From contig DASXZO010000124.1 of assembly GCA_036501845.1 (NCBI GenBank), positions 1-10,893 of the forward strand: 10,893 bases of DNA. Direction: 5' to 3'. Both the position numbers and the translations under genes were made by a program. The stretch comes from JBBREP01 sp036501845 (GTDB lineage: Bacteria > Actinomycetota > Acidimicrobiia > IMCC26256 > PALSA-610). Numbering within the stretch: the first letter of the stretch is position 1; every line of letters begins with the position of its first letter. A model generated the notes under the pieces. That model saw only the letters and a program-made list of their open reading frames with translations. It was not told where the DNA came from and did no database searches. This document shows, one piece after another, positions 1 through 9,389 of this stretch.

Positions 1-906
1 CTAGACGTCGAGGAAGCGGTAGAGGCCGATCATCGCACTCACGAGGCCCACGAGGGCGCTGCCGATGAGGACGATCAGACCGAACCAGGTGGCGTCGCTC
101 GACAAGAGCTGGAAGCCGTGGAGCACGAGGAACGACGTGCCACCCGCAGTATTGCTGTTCATGCTGTTGAACACGCTGCGGGCCACGAAGGTGAGGCCGA
201 AGGCGATGCCGCCGCCGATGATGCCCTGCACGATGCCTTCGGCGAGGAACGGCACCCGCACGAAGAGGTTCGAAGCACCGACGAGCTTCATCACCTCGAT
301 CTCTCGTCGACGGGCGTAGGTGGCGAGCCGCACCGTCATCACCACCAGGAACACCGACGCGACGATGAGCGCCGTCGCGACGAGGCTCAGGATCGCGCGC
401 ATCCGGTTCACGTCGCGGAAGAACGGTTCGATGAAGCGGGCCGGAGTGGTCACTTCGTTGACGCCCGGCCGGCCGCTGAATTGTCGAGCGACGTTCTCCA
501 CCTGGCTGGCGTCACGCAGCGACACGTGGAAGTTCACCGGAAGGTCGTTCGGCGTCACGTCGAGCAACGCGTCGGGGTCGGCTTGAAACAGCTTCTTGGC
601 CTCGGCGTAGGCGGCCTTGTGGTCGAGGTACTGGTAGCTCTTCACCTCGCCTGAGTGCTTGAGCTCGTCGAGTGAACGCTGCACCGCCTGCACTTCTGCG
701 GGCACCTCGTGCGCATCGAAGAAGATCGCGAGTTGCACGTTGCCGCGCACCTTGGCTGCGGCGCGGTCGTTGCCCTTGATGAAGAGCAGCATCGAGCTCA
801 CGATCGTGGCGCCGATCGCGATCGTGATGATGCCCGACACCGTCATCATGACGTTGCGGCGCAGCGAGATCAGCGTCTCGCGCGTGAAGTAGGCGAGGTG
901 TGACAC
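1..906 (-). CDS. ftsX: Cell division protein FtsX, ABC-transporter-like permease
   Basis: FtsX is the membrane half of FtsEX, which couples ATP hydrolysis by FtsE to activation of peptidoglycan hydrolases at the division site. The 301-residue protein has the family layout: a cytoplasmic N-terminus, a first membrane helix at about 19-43, a large extracellular domain at about 44-170, and three more helices at about 171-193, 217-243 and 274-297. The cytoplasmic stretch REIEVMKLVGAS (201-212) between helices 2 and 3 is the typical FtsX motif. The start is GTG (904-906) with a clear GAGGGA ribosome site six bases upstream, overlapping the end of ftsE, so translation is probably coupled to ftsE. 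The TAG stop is at bases 1-3, so the gene is complete. The identification is secure from sequence and from ftsE next door. Confidence 0.96.
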   Translation of the reverse strand: MSHLAYFTRETLISLRRNVMMTVSGIITIAIGATIVSSMLLFIKGNDRAAAKVRGNVQLAIFFDAHEVPAEVQAVQRSLDELKHSGEVKSYQYLDHKAAYAEAKKLFQADPDALLDVTPNDLPVNFHVSLRDASQVENVARQFSGRPGVNEVTTPARFIEPFFRDVNRMRAILSLVATALIVASVFLVVMTVRLATYARRREIEVMKLVGASNLFVRVPFLAEGIVQGIIGGGIAFGLTFVARSVFNSMNSNTAGGTSFLVLHGFQLLSSDATWFGLIVLIGSALVGLVSAMIGLYRFLDV

Positions 907-912
907 TACGAA

Positions 913-918
913 TCCCTC
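913..918 (-). promoter_or_regulatory. Ribosome binding site of ftsX
   Basis: On the minus strand GAGGGA lies six bases before the GTG start of ftsX and overlaps the TGA stop of ftsE. It supports GTG as the start and suggests translational coupling. It is one of only two convincing Shine-Dalgarno sequences in the window. Confidence 0.7.
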
Positions 919-1603
919 AAGTTCCCACGCCGTAGATGCCGCGCGACTGGTCGCGTACGAGCACGCCGCGATCGAGTTCGAGCACCCGGCGTCGCATCGC
1001 GTCGACGATGCGTTGGTCGTGCGTGGCCATCACCACTGTGGTGCCCGTGCGGTTGATGCGGTCGAGCAACTTCATGATGTCGACCGTGGTGGCCGGGTCG
1101 AGGTTGCCGGTGGGCTCGTCGGCGAGGAGGATCAGCGGGCGATTCACGAACGCCCGCGCAATCGAGACGCGCTGCTGCTCGCCGCCCGACAGCTCCTCGG
1201 GGAAGTTCTGGTCCTTGCCCGCCAGTCCGACCAGATCGAGGATCTTCGGCACCTTCTGGCGCACCGCGCTCTTCGGCTGCCCGGTCACCTCCACTGCGAA
1301 CGCCACGTTCTCGTGCACCGTCTTGTTCGGGAGCAGCTTGTAGTCCTGGAACACCGTGCCGATGTTGCGCCGCATCTGCGGCACCTTCCACGTGGGCATC
1401 CGGCTGACGTCGCGTCCCGCGATGAGGATCTCGCCGCTCGTCGCAATTTCGTCGCGCAACAACAGCTTGAGCATCGTCGACTTCCCGGATCCCGACGGAC
1501 CGATGAGGAAGACGAACTCGCCCTTCTGGATCTCGAGCGACACATCGCGCACTGCGACGGTGTCGGGCGGATACGTCTTGTGGACGTGTGTGAAGCGGAT
1601 CAT
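917..1603 (-). CDS. ftsE: Cell division ATP-binding protein FtsE
   Basis: FtsE is the cytoplasmic ATPase of FtsEX and drives conformational change in FtsX during septation. The 228-residue protein has every ABC-ATPase motif in order: Walker A GPSGSGKST (35-43), Q-loop glutamine 86 in VFQDYKLL, signature LSGGEQQR (138-145), Walker B ILLADEP (158-164), D-loop around GNLD (166-169) and switch histidine 195. VFQDYKLLPNKTVHENVAF (84-102) is typical of FtsE rather than other ABC ATPases. The start is ATG (1601-1603) and has no good Shine-Dalgarno sequence. The gene follows prfB after 42 nt and precedes ftsX by 10 nt, an order common in actinobacteria. All catalytic residues are intact. Confidence 0.97.
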   Translation of the reverse strand: MIRFTHVHKTYPPDTVAVRDVSLEIQKGEFVFLIGPSGSGKSTMLKLLLRDEIATSGEILIAGRDVSRMPTWKVPQMRRNIGTVFQDYKLLPNKTVHENVAFAVEVTGQPKSAVRQKVPKILDLVGLAGKDQNFPEELSGGEQQRVSIARAFVNRPLILLADEPTGNLDPATTVDIMKLLDRINRTGTTVVMATHDQRIVDAMRRRVLELDRGVLVRDQSRGIYGVGT

Positions 1604-1645
1604 GTGAAGCGTGGAACAGTACCAGTGAGCGTCAACGCGCCCACC

Positions 1646-2761
1646 TCAGCGGTGTTCAGAATGGCCCTCACGGCGACGAAATTGCAGAAACGCGGTGATG
1701 AACTCGTCGATGTCGCCGTCGAGCACTGCATCGACGTTGCCGGTCTCATGGCGCGTGCGTTCGTCCTTCACGAGTTGATACGGCGCGAGCGTGTACGTGC
1801 GGATCTGGCTGCCGAACGCGACCTCGCTCTTCTCGCCCGAGAGGCGGTCGAGCTCGGCCTGCCGCTCCGCGCGCGCGACATCGGCAAGCTTGGCGGCGAG
1901 GATCTGCATCGCCTTGGCGCGATTCTGCAGTTGGCTGCGCTCGTTCTGACACGACACCACGATGCCGGTGGGCAAGTGAGTGATGCGCACGGCGCTGTCG
2001 GTGACGTTCACGTGTTGCCCACCCGCTCCCGACGAGCGGAAGGTGTCGATGCGCAGATCCTCGTCCTTGATCTCGGGCGTTTCCTCGTCGTCGAGTACCG
2101 GCACCACATCGAGTGACGCGAACGCGGTCTGGCGCCGCGCGTTCGAGTCGAACGGCGAAATTCGGATCAGACGGTGCGTGCCCTTCTCGCCGTACAACTT
2201 TCCGTACGCGTAACGGCCGCGCACAATGAACGTGGCCGAGGTGATTCCAGCCTCCTGGCCTTCATTGCGGTCTTGCAACTCGAACTTGTAACCCGAACGC
2301 TGGGCCCAGCGCATGTACATGCGCAAGAGCATGTCGGCCCAGTCCTGCGCGTCGGTGCCGCCGGCGCCCGAGTTGACGAGGCAGATCGCGTCACGCTCGT
2401 CGTTCTCGCCCGTAAAGAGCGCGCGCAGCTCGAGCTGATCGAGCTGTTGCGCGAGCGCCGTCGCGTCCTTCTCGATATCGCGTTCTTGCGATTCGTCGTC
2501 CTCTTCACGCGCGAGCTCGTGCAAGGTCTCGACGTCGGAGATCTGCCCTTCGAGCTCGCCGACGAGCTCGATGTCGTCGCGCACTTGCGACATCTCAGTG
2601 GTGACCGCGCGGGCACGGTCCTGGTCGTCCCACAAATCGGGTTTGCTGGCTTCGGCCTCGAGCTCCACAAGCCGCGTGGTGAGGTCGTCGACGCGCAAGT
2701 ACGACCGCGCGTCCTCCACACGCCGGCGCAGGTCGGCCAGTTGCTCGGAAAAATCGCGCAT
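1646..2761 (-). CDS. prfB: Peptide chain release factor 2 (RF2)
   Basis: RF2 recognises UGA and UAA stop codons and triggers release of the finished protein from the ribosome. The 371-residue protein carries the RF2 stop-codon reading tripeptide SPF (202-204), which separates it from RF1, and the universal GGQ loop in SSGAGGQHVN (243-252), which catalyses peptidyl-tRNA hydrolysis. The N-terminal helical domain (about 1-115) reads straight through the place, near residue 22-25, where many bacterial prfB genes have an in-frame UGA and a programmed +1 frameshift; none is present here. The ATG start is three bases after the secA TAA stop (TAACACATG on the minus strand), so the two genes are almost certainly translated from one mRNA. 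RF2 is ordinarily about 365 residues, so the length fits. Confidence 0.97.
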   Translation of the reverse strand: MRDFSEQLADLRRRVEDARSYLRVDDLTTRLVELEAEASKPDLWDDQDRARAVTTEMSQVRDDIELVGELEGQISDVETLHELAREEDDESQERDIEKDATALAQQLDQLELRALFTGENDERDAICLVNSGAGGTDAQDWADMLLRMYMRWAQRSGYKFELQDRNEGQEAGITSATFIVRGRYAYGKLYGEKGTHRLIRISPFDSNARRQTAFASLDVVPVLDDEETPEIKDEDLRIDTFRSSGAGGQHVNVTDSAVRITHLPTGIVVSCQNERSQLQNRAKAMQILAAKLADVARAERQAELDRLSGEKSEVAFGSQIRTYTLAPYQLVKDERTRHETGNVDAVLDGDIDEFITAFLQFRRREGHSEHR

Positions 2762-2764
2762 GTG

Positions 2765-5521
<2,757 letters not shown>

Positions 5522-5533
5522 GTGGGAGCCAGG

Positions 5534-6088
5534 CTACTTCGGGGTGGTGACAGCACCTCGGTCAGCGCCCTGGTCAGCGCAGTGGTCAACCCCCGTCACC
5601 AGGGCTGATTCCGTGGCTTCTGCGGCTTGTGCCGCGGCGCAACGGGCCAGCCGCTCGCGCCGACCGGCACGAATCTTCACGCGTGCCTCGTGCACGGCGA
5701 AGCTGCCGGTGAGCAGCACCACGCCGGCCACGATGAAGAAGACGACCTTCGGCAACCGGCCGCCGCCCATCACGAAGATCGACACGTCGGGGGCAATGAA
5801 CGCGACCGCAGCGATGAATCCCCATTCGCGCGCCGAGCGCCAGCGCCGGTCGATCGCCGCGGTGGTGGCGCGCGCCGTGCCGAAGCCGAGTGGCACCGAC
5901 GTGGTCGCGTCGATGGCGCCGTAGATCCACGGGTTCACGCCGTAGCGCGAGAGGGTGAGGCCCACCACCACGGCCCGGCCGATGCCGTAGAGCACGGTGA
6001 GGACCACCCACACGATCTCGATGCGGCGCCGTTTCCGAGCCTGCTCGACCGTGCACTGCCGCTCGTTCGTCAGGCTGGGCACGGCCAT
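5534..6088 (-). CDS. Integral membrane protein of unknown function upstream of secA
   Basis: I do not recognise the family. The 184-residue product has a polar N-terminus rich in basic residues (QARKRRR, 16-22), then hydrophobic segments at about 24-45, 55-75 (weak), 90-107 and 112-133, and a charged, alanine-rich C-terminal tail ending in three near-repeats DHCA-DQGA-DRGA (168-179). The stretch YGVNPWIYGAID (49-60), between the first two hydrophobic segments, looks like a conserved loop. The reading frame is open upstream as far as 6412, but that part lies antisense to pcs. I chose ATG at 6086-6088 because a TACCGT hexamer ends six bases before it. An alternative ATG at 6146-6148 would overlap the pcs start. 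The gene ends 12 nt before secA and is probably in the same operon, which hints at a membrane or envelope role but proves nothing. Confidence 0.7.
   Translation of the reverse strand: MAVPSLTNERQCTVEQARKRRRIEIVWVVLTVLYGIGRAVVVGLTLSRYGVNPWIYGAIDATTSVPLGFGTARATTAAIDRRWRSAREWGFIAAVAFIAPDVSIFVMGGGRLPKVVFFIVAGVVLLTGSFAVHEARVKIRAGRRERLARCAAAQAAEATESALVTGVDHCADQGADRGAVTTPK
5560..5595. repeat. Three imperfect 12-bp tandem units in a coding tail
   Basis: Units begin GGTCAGCGC at 5560, GGTCAGCGC at 5572 and GGTCAAC at 5584, at a 12-bp period. They lie inside the C-terminal coding part of the membrane-protein gene and encode the tetrapeptide series DHCA, DQGA, DRGA on the minus strand. They are short and degenerate, most likely replication slippage in a disordered tail. 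Confidence 0.5.
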
Positions 6089-6100
6089 GCAGTCACGGTA
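6089..6100 (-). promoter_or_regulatory. Putative leaderless -10 element before the membrane-protein gene
   Basis: On the minus strand TACCGT (plus 6095-6100) matches the actinobacterial -10 pattern TANNNT and ends six bases before the ATG at 6088. Transcription would then begin at or next to the A of ATG, giving a leaderless mRNA. The same hexamer stands before comF and the HerA-like gene. Here TGTC is not found 12 nt upstream and no clear -35 is seen, so the call is tentative. Confidence 0.4.
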
Positions 6101-6146
6101 GTTCCCGCTCAGGGTCACGCCGACGGCGCCGATTTGGACAATTACC

Positions 6147-6938
6147 ATGGAGCACCAGCTCGGAGCACACGTCATCGAGCCGCCGAGGCCGCCTGTGTAC
6201 ACACAACGTGAGATCCGCGCCGGCTGGATCCTGCACGTGTTCACCGCGAGTGGCGTGATCGTGGGGATGCTGGGGCTGGAGTCGATCGTGGAGGGCCACG
6301 CCCGGGCCGCGATCCTGTGGCTCGTGGTGGCGATGCTGATGGACGGCATCGACGGGCCCATCGCACGCAAGATCAATGTGCGCCATGCAATCCCCCACAT
6401 CGACGGCAACACGCTCGACCTGATCGTCGACTACTTCACGTGCACGATCGTGCCCGTGGCCTTCCTCGACAAGTTCGACATGCTTCCCGACAACACGATC
6501 GCGCTCACCGGCTTCGTGATCCTGCTCACCGGCGCGCTGTGGATGGCCCGCACCGACATGGAAACCGAGGACCGCTGGTTCCGCGGTTTCCCGGCCGAAT
6601 GGAACGTGATCATCCCCACCCTGTTCCTGCTCAACGCCAACGAGTGGTTCAACCTCGCGATATGCGCGTCGCTGTGTGTGCTCACGACGATGCACGTCGA
6701 GTTCCCGCACCCGGTGTCGGTGCGTGAGAAGCGCCCGATGTCGCTGCTCGCGATGACTGTGTGGATCGGCGCGATGGTCACCCTCGCCATCGAACAGGAA
6801 CGCCAGAATCGCGGGCTGCGCCTCCTGCTCGTGCTCGCCCCACTGTGGACCGCATACATGGTGATCGATCGGGCTCGGCGCAATCGCGCGTCGCGCCGGT
6901 CCGGCGTCACGTCGGCGGCGGCGTCCGCGCCACAGTGA
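6147..6938 (+). CDS. pcs: Phosphatidylcholine synthase (CDP-alcohol phosphatidyltransferase family)
   Basis: Pcs condenses CDP-diacylglycerol with choline in the membrane to give phosphatidylcholine and CMP. The 263-residue protein is hydrophobic throughout, with several membrane helices. Its active-site signature starts at D69: DG, two residues, AR, twelve residues, G87, three, D91, three, D95. The twelve-residue spacer, longer than the usual seven or eight of CDP-alcohol transferases, is the pattern I associate with Pcs. FRGFPAEWN (145-153) and FPHPVSVREKRP (186-197) also resemble Pcs conserved blocks. The ATG at 6147 has no Shine-Dalgarno sequence; GTG at 6195 is an alternative. It starts 58 nt from the divergent membrane-protein gene and overlaps the comF 3' end by 32 nt. 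Substrate choice (choline rather than another alcohol) is inferred from motif alone. Confidence 0.82.
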   Translation: MEHQLGAHVIEPPRPPVYTQREIRAGWILHVFTASGVIVGMLGLESIVEGHARAAILWLVVAMLMDGIDGPIARKINVRHAIPHIDGNTLDLIVDYFTCTIVPVAFLDKFDMLPDNTIALTGFVILLTGALWMARTDMETEDRWFRGFPAEWNVIIPTLFLLNANEWFNLAICASLCVLTTMHVEFPHPVSVREKRPMSLLAMTVWIGAMVTLAIEQERQNRGLRLLLVLAPLWTAYMVIDRARRNRASRRSGVTSAAASAPQ

Positions 6939-7563
6939 GCGCGTCCACTTCGCACCACCACGACGCGACGCGTAACGCGCACGCGGCAGCGCGCAGCGTG
7001 GCGCCGGTGGTCGCCACGTCGTCGACCACCAGCACGCGCTCCACCTGAGCGGCGGGCCGGCGCTCGGCCCGCGCATCGCCCAGCGCACCGATCCTCGCTT
7101 CGAACTGCGGGCCGTCACGCCGTTCACGTGCCGGCCTCCCCGTCTGCGCGGCGCCGCCAGTGCGCAGCAGCAGACTCCGACAGGGCACACCGAGCTCGTG
7201 TGCGACCCGGCGGGCCAGCGCGCCGGAATGGTCGAAGCCACGCGCGCGCCGGTGCGCGGTAGTGGTGGGTGCCCACGTGACCACGTCGGGCCGGTCGAGG
7301 CCCGCCGACTGCGCGCAGCCAGCGGCACAGGTCGCGAGCCATGCGATCGCGTGTCGCTCGTCGCGGTATTTCACGCGCGCGATGAGCTCGCGCACCACGC
7401 CTTCGTAGGTGAACGGGGCGGCCCACCGCCCGACGCCGGCCGGCGGCGGGAGCAGCGGCGGCGGGCGCACCGCTTGCAGGCATTCGGCGCAGGCCGGCGC
7501 ACCACGCCGTCCACAGAGCGGGCAACTCACTGGAAACAGCACGTCGGCGATCGCGGCAAGCAT
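6907..7563 (-). CDS. comF: ComF family phosphoribosyltransferase-like protein
   Basis: ComF/ComFC proteins combine an N-terminal zinc finger with a phosphoribosyltransferase fold and take part in DNA uptake and, more widely, in DNA processing; their exact biochemistry is poorly defined. The 218-residue product has four zinc cysteines (C14, C17, C25, C28), the block RRARGFDHSGALA (105-117), the QTGRPARERR segment (140-149) and the PRPP-binding loop VLVVDDVATTGATL (177-190). I chose ATG 7561-7563 because ComF proteins normally begin a few residues before the hydrophobic stretch and first CxxC; a GTG at 7609-7611 would add 16 residues and overlap the divergent gene. There is no Shine-Dalgarno sequence, but a promoter-like element ends at the ATG. 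The 3' end overlaps pcs convergently. Confidence 0.9.
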   Translation of the reverse strand: MLAAIADVLFPVSCPLCGRRGAPACAECLQAVRPPPLLPPPAGVGRWAAPFTYEGVVRELIARVKYRDERHAIAWLATCAAGCAQSAGLDRPDVVTWAPTTTAHRRARGFDHSGALARRVAHELGVPCRSLLLRTGGAAQTGRPARERRDGPQFEARIGALGDARAERRPAAQVERVLVVDDVATTGATLRAAACALRVASWWCEVDALTVARTPPPT

Positions 7564-7593
7564 GATTGCGACGGTACGGGCACCCTGCGACAC
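7564..7593 (-). promoter_or_regulatory. Putative promoter of comF, RecA-NDp-like
   Basis: Read on the minus strand: GTGTCGCA (7586-7593), nine bases, TACCGTCGCA (7567-7576), three bases, then ATG. TACCGT fits the -10 form TANNNT with the start codon seven bases on, so the transcript is probably leaderless. TGTC is 12 bases before TACCGT, the spacing of the RecA-independent damage promoter of actinobacteria. The same arrangement stands before the gene at 9420. It also covers most of the 37-nt gap to the divergent hydrolase gene. Confidence 0.55.
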
Positions 7594-7600
7594 TCTCACC

Positions 7601-8437
7601 GTGCCCACCACGCATCACGACGCCGTCGAGCTGTACTACGAGACATTCGGCGCACCCGCCGATCCCACGCTGTTGATGGTGAACGGCCTCGGCTCGCAGT
7701 CGATCAACTACGACGACGAGTGGTGCGAGATGTTCGCGGCACGCGGCTTTCGCGTGATCCGCTTCGACAACCGCGACACCGGACTGTCGTCGAAACTCGA
7801 CGGCACCGATTACACGCTGCGCGAGATGGCGGGTGACGCCGTCGCCGTGCTCGACGCGAACCGCGTGCAACGCGCGCATGTGATGGGCGTGTCGATGGGC
7901 GGGATGATCGTGCAGCGCTTCGCGATCGACCATCCCGATCGGCTCCTGTCGCTCACGTCGGTGATGTCACGCACTGGTGAGGCCGGTTACGGCGAGAGCT
8001 CACCGGAGGCGTTCGCGGTGCTCACCGCGAAGCCGGCGAAGTCGCGCGAGGAGTACGTCGACAACCACATCGCCGCGCACGCCGTGTACGGATCGAAAGC
8101 CGAATGGATCGACGAGCAGTATCTGCGCGATCGCGCCGGGCGTGCGTTCGACCGTTGCTTCTGCCCGAAGGGCGTCGCGCGCCAGGCGAAGGCGATCCGC
8201 GCTGACGGTGATCGCGGAGCCGAGCTCAGGCGGCTCTCGGTGCCGACGCTCGTGATGCACGGCGATCGCGACACGCTCATCGACAAGAGCGGCGGGCGCC
8301 GTACCGCGGAGCTGATTCCGGATGCGCGCTACGTCGAGATCGCGGGCATGGGCCACGACTACCCGCGCGCGGTGTGGAACTTCTGGGTCGACACGTGGGT
8401 GGACTTCGTCGAATCGATCGGCGCTGCGACCACGTAG
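7601..8437 (+). CDS. Alpha/beta hydrolase, RdmC/AknP-like
   Basis: This is a serine hydrolase of unknown substrate. The 278-residue protein has the full alpha/beta-hydrolase triad: nucleophile S98 in GVSMGG (96-101), acid D224 in HGDRDTL (220-226) and H252 in GMGHDYP (249-255). The oxyanion region is MVNGLGSQS (26-34). The block RVIRFDNRDTGLSS (51-64) is typical of the group related to aclacinomycin methylesterase (RdmC), many members of which are in fact uncharacterised esterases. The frame is open upstream to 7409, but homology begins around the GTG at 7601-7603, which also leaves room for the divergent comF promoter; I take that as the start. No Shine-Dalgarno sequence is seen. The gene converges on the short-chain dehydrogenase 13 nt away. 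No biosynthetic cluster is visible around it. Confidence 0.88.
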   Translation: MPTTHHDAVELYYETFGAPADPTLLMVNGLGSQSINYDDEWCEMFAARGFRVIRFDNRDTGLSSKLDGTDYTLREMAGDAVAVLDANRVQRAHVMGVSMGGMIVQRFAIDHPDRLLSLTSVMSRTGEAGYGESSPEAFAVLTAKPAKSREEYVDNHIAAHAVYGSKAEWIDEQYLRDRAGRAFDRCFCPKGVARQAKAIRADGDRGAELRRLSVPTLVMHGDRDTLIDKSGGRRTAELIPDARYVEIAGMGHDYPRAVWNFWVDTWVDFVESIGAATT

Positions 8438-8450
8438 GAATGGCGCGGCA

Positions 8451-9314
8451 TCACGCCAAGAGGTTCATCGCCGGGTTCGTTTGATCGCGAATGGAGTCGA
8501 GCCGGCGGTTGACCGCCACGGTCCACGCGTCGTCGCCGTCACCCGAGTGCGTCAAGATCCAGAAACGCTCGTCGCTGATCGCGTCGAATACCTGATCCGC
8601 GACCCGATCAGGACTCATCCCACTCTCGATCATCGTCTGCAGCATGCCGCGCATCGTCTCGGCCTGCGCGGCATCGGCGTCAGTCGCTTCCTGCACCGTG
8701 AGGTGCGCGGGGCGGTTGCGTTCGGATGTTGCGATTCCTGTGTTCACCCAGCCCGGACACAGCACCGATACACGCGTGCGTGCGCCAGTGAGCGCGAGCT
8801 CGTGGTGCAACGTCTCGGAGATCGCCACCACGGCGTGCTTGCTCGCGTTGTACGGACCCATGAACGGCGCGGCCGTGAGTCCGGCGACCGACGCGGTGTT
8901 CACGATGTGCGACTCGTCCTGCTGCAACAGGATCGGCACGAAAGTGCGCACACCGTGGATCACACCCCAGAGGTTCACGCCGAGTACCCACTCCCATGTT
9001 GACAGCGGCGCTTCCCACGACAGTCCCCCGCCGCCGACACCCGCGTTGTTGCAGAACACGTGCACCGCCCCGTGCGCGTCGAGCGCGGCGCGGGCAAGCG
9101 CGTCCATCTGCGCCGGATCGGTGACGTCGCACGGCACGCCGGTCGCGTCCACTCCCACGCTTGCCAACTCCGCGACGGCCCGCTCGAGCGCGGGTGCCTC
9201 CACATCGCCGAGCACCACCTTCATCCCGGCCCGGCCGAAGCGATGGGCCAAGGCCAGCCCGATCCCGCTCGCCCCACCGGTCACCACCGCCACACGTCCC
9301 TCGAACACCTTCAC
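8451..9314 (-). CDS. Short-chain dehydrogenase/reductase (SDR)
   Basis: This is an NAD(P)-dependent oxidoreductase of the classical SDR family; its substrate cannot be told from sequence. The 287-residue protein has the Rossmann glycine motif TGGASGIG (12-19), an acidic D37 after strand beta-2 that favours NAD over NADP, CDV (62-64), NNAG (89-92), and the catalytic tetrad N114, S142, Y155 and K159 (YNASK, 155-159). PGWV at 187-190 is the usual loop after the active site. The C-terminal extension (about 230-287) is longer than in 250-residue SDRs. The start is GTG 9312-9314, backed by GGAAGG nine bases upstream. The gene is divergent from the HerA-like ATPase and convergent with the hydrolase; neither neighbour identifies its pathway. 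Confidence 0.92.
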   Translation of the reverse strand: MKVFEGRVAVVTGGASGIGLALAHRFGRAGMKVVLGDVEAPALERAVAELASVGVDATGVPCDVTDPAQMDALARAALDAHGAVHVFCNNAGVGGGGLSWEAPLSTWEWVLGVNLWGVIHGVRTFVPILLQQDESHIVNTASVAGLTAAPFMGPYNASKHAVVAISETLHHELALTGARTRVSVLCPGWVNTGIATSERNRPAHLTVQEATDADAAQAETMRGMLQTMIESGMSPDRVADQVFDAISDERFWILTHSGDGDDAWTVAVNRRLDSIRDQTNPAMNLLA

Positions 9315-9323
9315 GCCGCGCAG

Positions 9324-9329
9324 CCTTCC
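9324..9329 (-). promoter_or_regulatory. Ribosome binding site of the SDR gene
   Basis: GGAAGG on the minus strand lies nine bases before the GTG at 9312-9314 and decides that start over the in-frame GTG two codons later. It is the second of two good Shine-Dalgarno sequences in the window, so this gene probably has a leadered mRNA. Confidence 0.6.
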
Positions 9330-9389
9330 AGCTGGTCAGCGGCTCGGCCAACTGGCTCCTTCACATCTTGACCGGCGGGTCCGCGAGCG

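Noticed and set aside
1618..1635. TTGACG (minus strand, 1630-1635) and TACTGT as a promoter for ftsE in the 42-nt gap after prfB
   Set aside because: The two hexamers are separated by only 8 nt, far from the 17 nt needed for a sigma-70-type pair, and the gap is short enough for simple read-through.
6089..6412. N-terminal extension of the membrane-protein gene up to 6412
   Set aside because: It would lie antisense to the first 266 bases of pcs and has no hydrophobic or conserved character; the ATG at 6088 with TACCGT just upstream is a better start.
6093..7328. A long minus-strand open frame across pcs and part of comF
   Set aside because: It is antisense to pcs and out of frame with comF, both of which have clear catalytic motifs; its product is low-complexity arginine and histidine rich.
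7409..7600. N-terminal extension of the alpha/beta hydrolase
   Set aside because: It lies antisense to comF, is rich in glycine and alanine without fold signal, and the family-like sequence begins at the GTG at 7601.
8438..8456. Possible small hairpin between the convergent hydrolase and SDR genes
   Set aside because: The only inverted match is GGCG with CGCC around an eight-base loop, with no T-run; too weak to call a terminator.
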